NCBI RefSeq assembly: GCF_002946835.1
Contig: NZ_CP026652.1
Span: forward strand, 1,674,001-1,738,000
Direction: 5' to 3'
Origin: Streptomyces dengpaensis
GTDB taxonomy: Bacteria > Actinomycetota > Actinomycetes > Streptomycetales > Streptomycetaceae
DNA length: 64,000 bases
The notes beneath the pieces were generated by a model. That model ran no database searches. It was not told the DNA's origin and saw nothing but the letters and a program-made list of their open reading frames with translations. Made by a program: the position numbers and the translations under genes. Below, in pieces: positions 62,351 through 64,000 of the stretch. Numbering within the stretch: the first letter of the stretch is position 1; each line of letters begins with the position of its first letter.

Positions 62351-63385
62351 TCACGGCAGCACGAAGGTCACGCTATGCCTCGCCCGTGTCACTGCGACGT
62401 AGAACTTCGCCTGCTCATTGAGGACGTTGAAGTCGCGGGTCTTGTAGTAGGTGATCATGGGCTTCGTCGGGAAGATGAGCACCCGGTCGTAGGTGCTGCC
62501 CTTCGAGGCGCCCATGTTTATCGCCTCAAGATCGCCCGTCTTGGTACGCCGGTCCCACCGCAATACGACCGGCGAGTACTGCGCTACGTACCCCGGCACG
62601 TCCGACCCTCGGATGTCGAAGATGCCGTCATGCCCTGTCAGTTCCGCGTTCTTCGAGATGGTGCGGGGCAGCTTCGGGTAAAGGTCGTCTGCGAAGTCGC
62701 AGATTGCCTGGTTGCAGCGATAACTCTCCACGCGGCTATCGATGACGCAGACGTCCATGCGCTCGTTGAACCAGTCGACGATGGCGCTTCCCCGGTACCG
62801 CCTGTTCCTCGTGGCGGTATTGGTCGCGAACGTCGCCTGTCGGGGGTCACCCACCATCGTGAGACCGACAGGCGACTTCATCAGAGCGTCCAGTAGATCG
62901 AGGTCGTACCCTGCCATATCTTGGATTTCGTCGACGTAGATGTGGTCGTACATCCCCGTAAGGCGGTCCACGACCCTGCCACCGCTTCGCTCGTTGGCCT
63001 CGTGCGCCAAGGCCGCGACCTCATTGCGGTACACGGCGCCAGCGGTATCGAGGTAGTACTGCTTCGGCTTGTCCTTGCGGGTGAACCGGGCCCGCTGCCC
63101 CAGGAAGTTAAGGCCACCCATCAGGCCGGTCTCGCCCAGAACGCAACTCTGGTAGGGGCGAGCGCACTGGTTCATCAGGAAGGTGAACCAGCCCATGACC
63201 GTGACGTGACTCGGCAGGATGCCGGTGCCTTCGCTCAGCCTGTTCACAATCTGGCTGAGGTTCTCATTGGTGTAGGTCGTCACAAGGACCCGCTTCGTCG
63301 GGTCACCGAGGACCCGGTCGATAATGTGCTGGGTCTTGTGCGAGCCGGCCGCCGCGATGATGGCCTGGTTGTTAGGAGACCGCAT
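62351..63385 (-). CDS. gajB: Gabija helicase-like protein GajB, 344 aa
   Basis: UvrD-like superfamily 1 protein. Walker A AAAGSHKT (11-18, with His where Gly is usual), motif II YVDEIQDMAG near 150, GDPRQATF near 179 and motif VI VAVTRARHSVTF at the very C-terminus. It is compact for the family because nothing follows motif VI. ATG 63385 overlaps the end of gajA by 14 bp, so the two are coupled. In Gabija, GajB senses or amplifies nucleotide/DNA-end signals and acts with the GajA nuclease. Confidence 0.88.
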   Translation of the reverse strand: MRSPNNQAIIAAAGSHKTQHIIDRVLGDPTKRVLVTTYTNENLSQIVNRLSEGTGILPSHVTVMGWFTFLMNQCARPYQSCVLGETGLMGGLNFLGQRARFTRKDKPKQYYLDTAGAVYRNEVAALAHEANERSGGRVVDRLTGMYDHIYVDEIQDMAGYDLDLLDALMKSPVGLTMVGDPRQATFATNTATRNRRYRGSAIVDWFNERMDVCVIDSRVESYRCNQAICDFADDLYPKLPRTISKNAELTGHDGIFDIRGSDVPGYVAQYSPVVLRWDRRTKTGDLEAINMGASKGSTYDRVLIFPTKPMITYYKTRDFNVLNEQAKFYVAVTRARHSVTFVLP

Positions 63386-64000
63386 CGATGGCCTCCGTGA
63401 TGTACGACGGCATCGTGATGGTCTGGTCGCTCTCGAAGATGGCCAGCGCGCAGTCAGTCTTGTGCTTGCTCATGTAGTCGAGCAGGGCGGTGTCAGTCCT
63501 GTGGCTCTGTCCGAGGACAGCGTTCAGATCAGTGAGTCCGTTCACCTTGAACAGCTGCGGCTCCAGGGTCTTGTACGTCGCGTCCTCGCCGACGTGGACA
63601 CTGATGTTGGGTTGAGCGGTATACCGGCTGTACCGCTGCTGCACATCCCGGGCGTCGTTCCCGTCGTTGTCCGTAACAACGGCGACGATGTTCTGCGGCA
63701 GCAGCATCGCGATATCAAGGAACCGCTTGAAGGAGAGCCCGCGGACGTTGATGACGTCGATGCCACTCTCAGCTGGAAGCTTGCCGCCATGCGTGTCCAT
63801 GTGGGCTCGCTGGATGACCAGTTCATCCGACGGGCCCTCGACGAGGATCGATCGCTTCGCTAGTACTAGACGGAGGGTGTCGTATCCCGAAAGCTTCCGG
63901 AAGTACTCCTGCGTGCCGGCCGGAAGGCGATCAAGGCGGACGCCTGCGGAGGAGGACAGCAGGACGAGCTTCTCCAGTCCGAGCTTGTTCAGCACGAAGG
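63372..64000 (-). CDS. gajA: Gabija nuclease GajA, C-terminal part (runs off the window)
   Basis: The visible 209 residues or so are the C-terminal TOPRIM part of an OLD-family protein. TOPRIM motifs: ILVEGPSDELVIQRA (conserved E) and VVTDNDGNDARDV (DxD), followed by KTLEPQLFKVNGLTDL and a helical tail. The ABC-type ATPase half lies beyond position 64000. The gene reads leftward into gajB with a 14-bp overlap, the standard gajA-gajB order. GajA is a sequence-specific nicking nuclease held off by nucleotides in the known systems. Confidence 0.88.
   Translation of the reverse strand, partial: FVLNKLGLEKLVLLSSSAGVRLDRLPAGTQEYFRKLSGYDTLRLVLAKRSILVEGPSDELVIQRAHMDTHGGKLPAESGIDVINVRGLSFKRFLDIAMLLPQNIVAVVTDNDGNDARDVQQRYSRYTAQPNISVHVGEDATYKTLEPQLFKVNGLTDLNAVLGQSHRTDTALLDYMSKHKTDCALAIFESDQTITMPSYITEAIDAVS

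Overview
The window is very GC-rich, uses GTG, TTG and ATG starts with many 4-bp stop/start overlaps, and carries families typical of Streptomyces (DUF317 proteins, phage growth limitation genes, ISAs1 and IS701 elements). I read it as an accessory region of a Streptomyces-like actinomycete: a chromosome arm, an integrated conjugative element or a linear plasmid. No housekeeping gene is visible.

Region 1 (about 1-8.6 kb) is a conjugation-type module. It holds four DUF317 proteins, small unrecognised partner proteins and a VirD4/TraG-like coupling ATPase (5212-7008), mostly in one strand-coherent operon. Region 2 (8.6-13.2 kb) is scar tissue: the C-terminal end of a tyrosine recombinase with an intact TnpC-like partner, a decayed ISAs1 element with perfect ends, a PadR regulator/membrane protein pair, an inverted solo IS end, and a second, frameshifted copy of the TnpC-like gene.

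Region 3 (13.2-20.9 kb) is a Tn554-like element: three tyrosine recombinase-type genes plus a TnpC-like gene, all with 4-bp overlaps, and a GNAT acetyltransferase. It has inserted inside a PP-loop (PAPS reductase-like) gene. The N-terminal half lies at 13215-13784 and the C-terminal half at 20553-20903; the right end of the element supplies a new ribosome binding site and start codon for the C-terminal half. Region 4 (20.9-27.3 kb) resumes the conjugative/plasmid-like cluster: a C5-cytosine methyltransferase, a DnaB-N-domain protein, another DUF317 protein, a nucleotidyltransferase, a DUF5655/PD-(D/E)XK-like protein and a truncated tRNA-Arg(UCU).

Region 5 (27.5-34.3 kb) is a head-to-tail pile of four insertion sequences separated only by CTAG: three IS701-family units and one IS630 element. 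The first IS701 unit has 23-bp perfect inverted repeats that enclose a RidA gene and a divergent HxlR regulator as passengers.

Region 6 (35.3-64 kb) is a defence island. It carries a complete type 2 BREX (Pgl) operon (pglW, pglX, pglY, pglZ, brxD, brxHI), then a translationally coupled three-gene pPIWI-RE operon (nuclease, DinG/XPD-like helicase, PIWI protein), then a Gabija pair (gajB, gajA) on the opposite strand; gajA runs off the right edge. BREX modifies host DNA and blocks phage replication, Gabija is a nuclease/helicase pair, and pPIWI-RE is a predicted nucleic-acid-guided or R-loop-targeting system whose mechanism is the least settled of the three.
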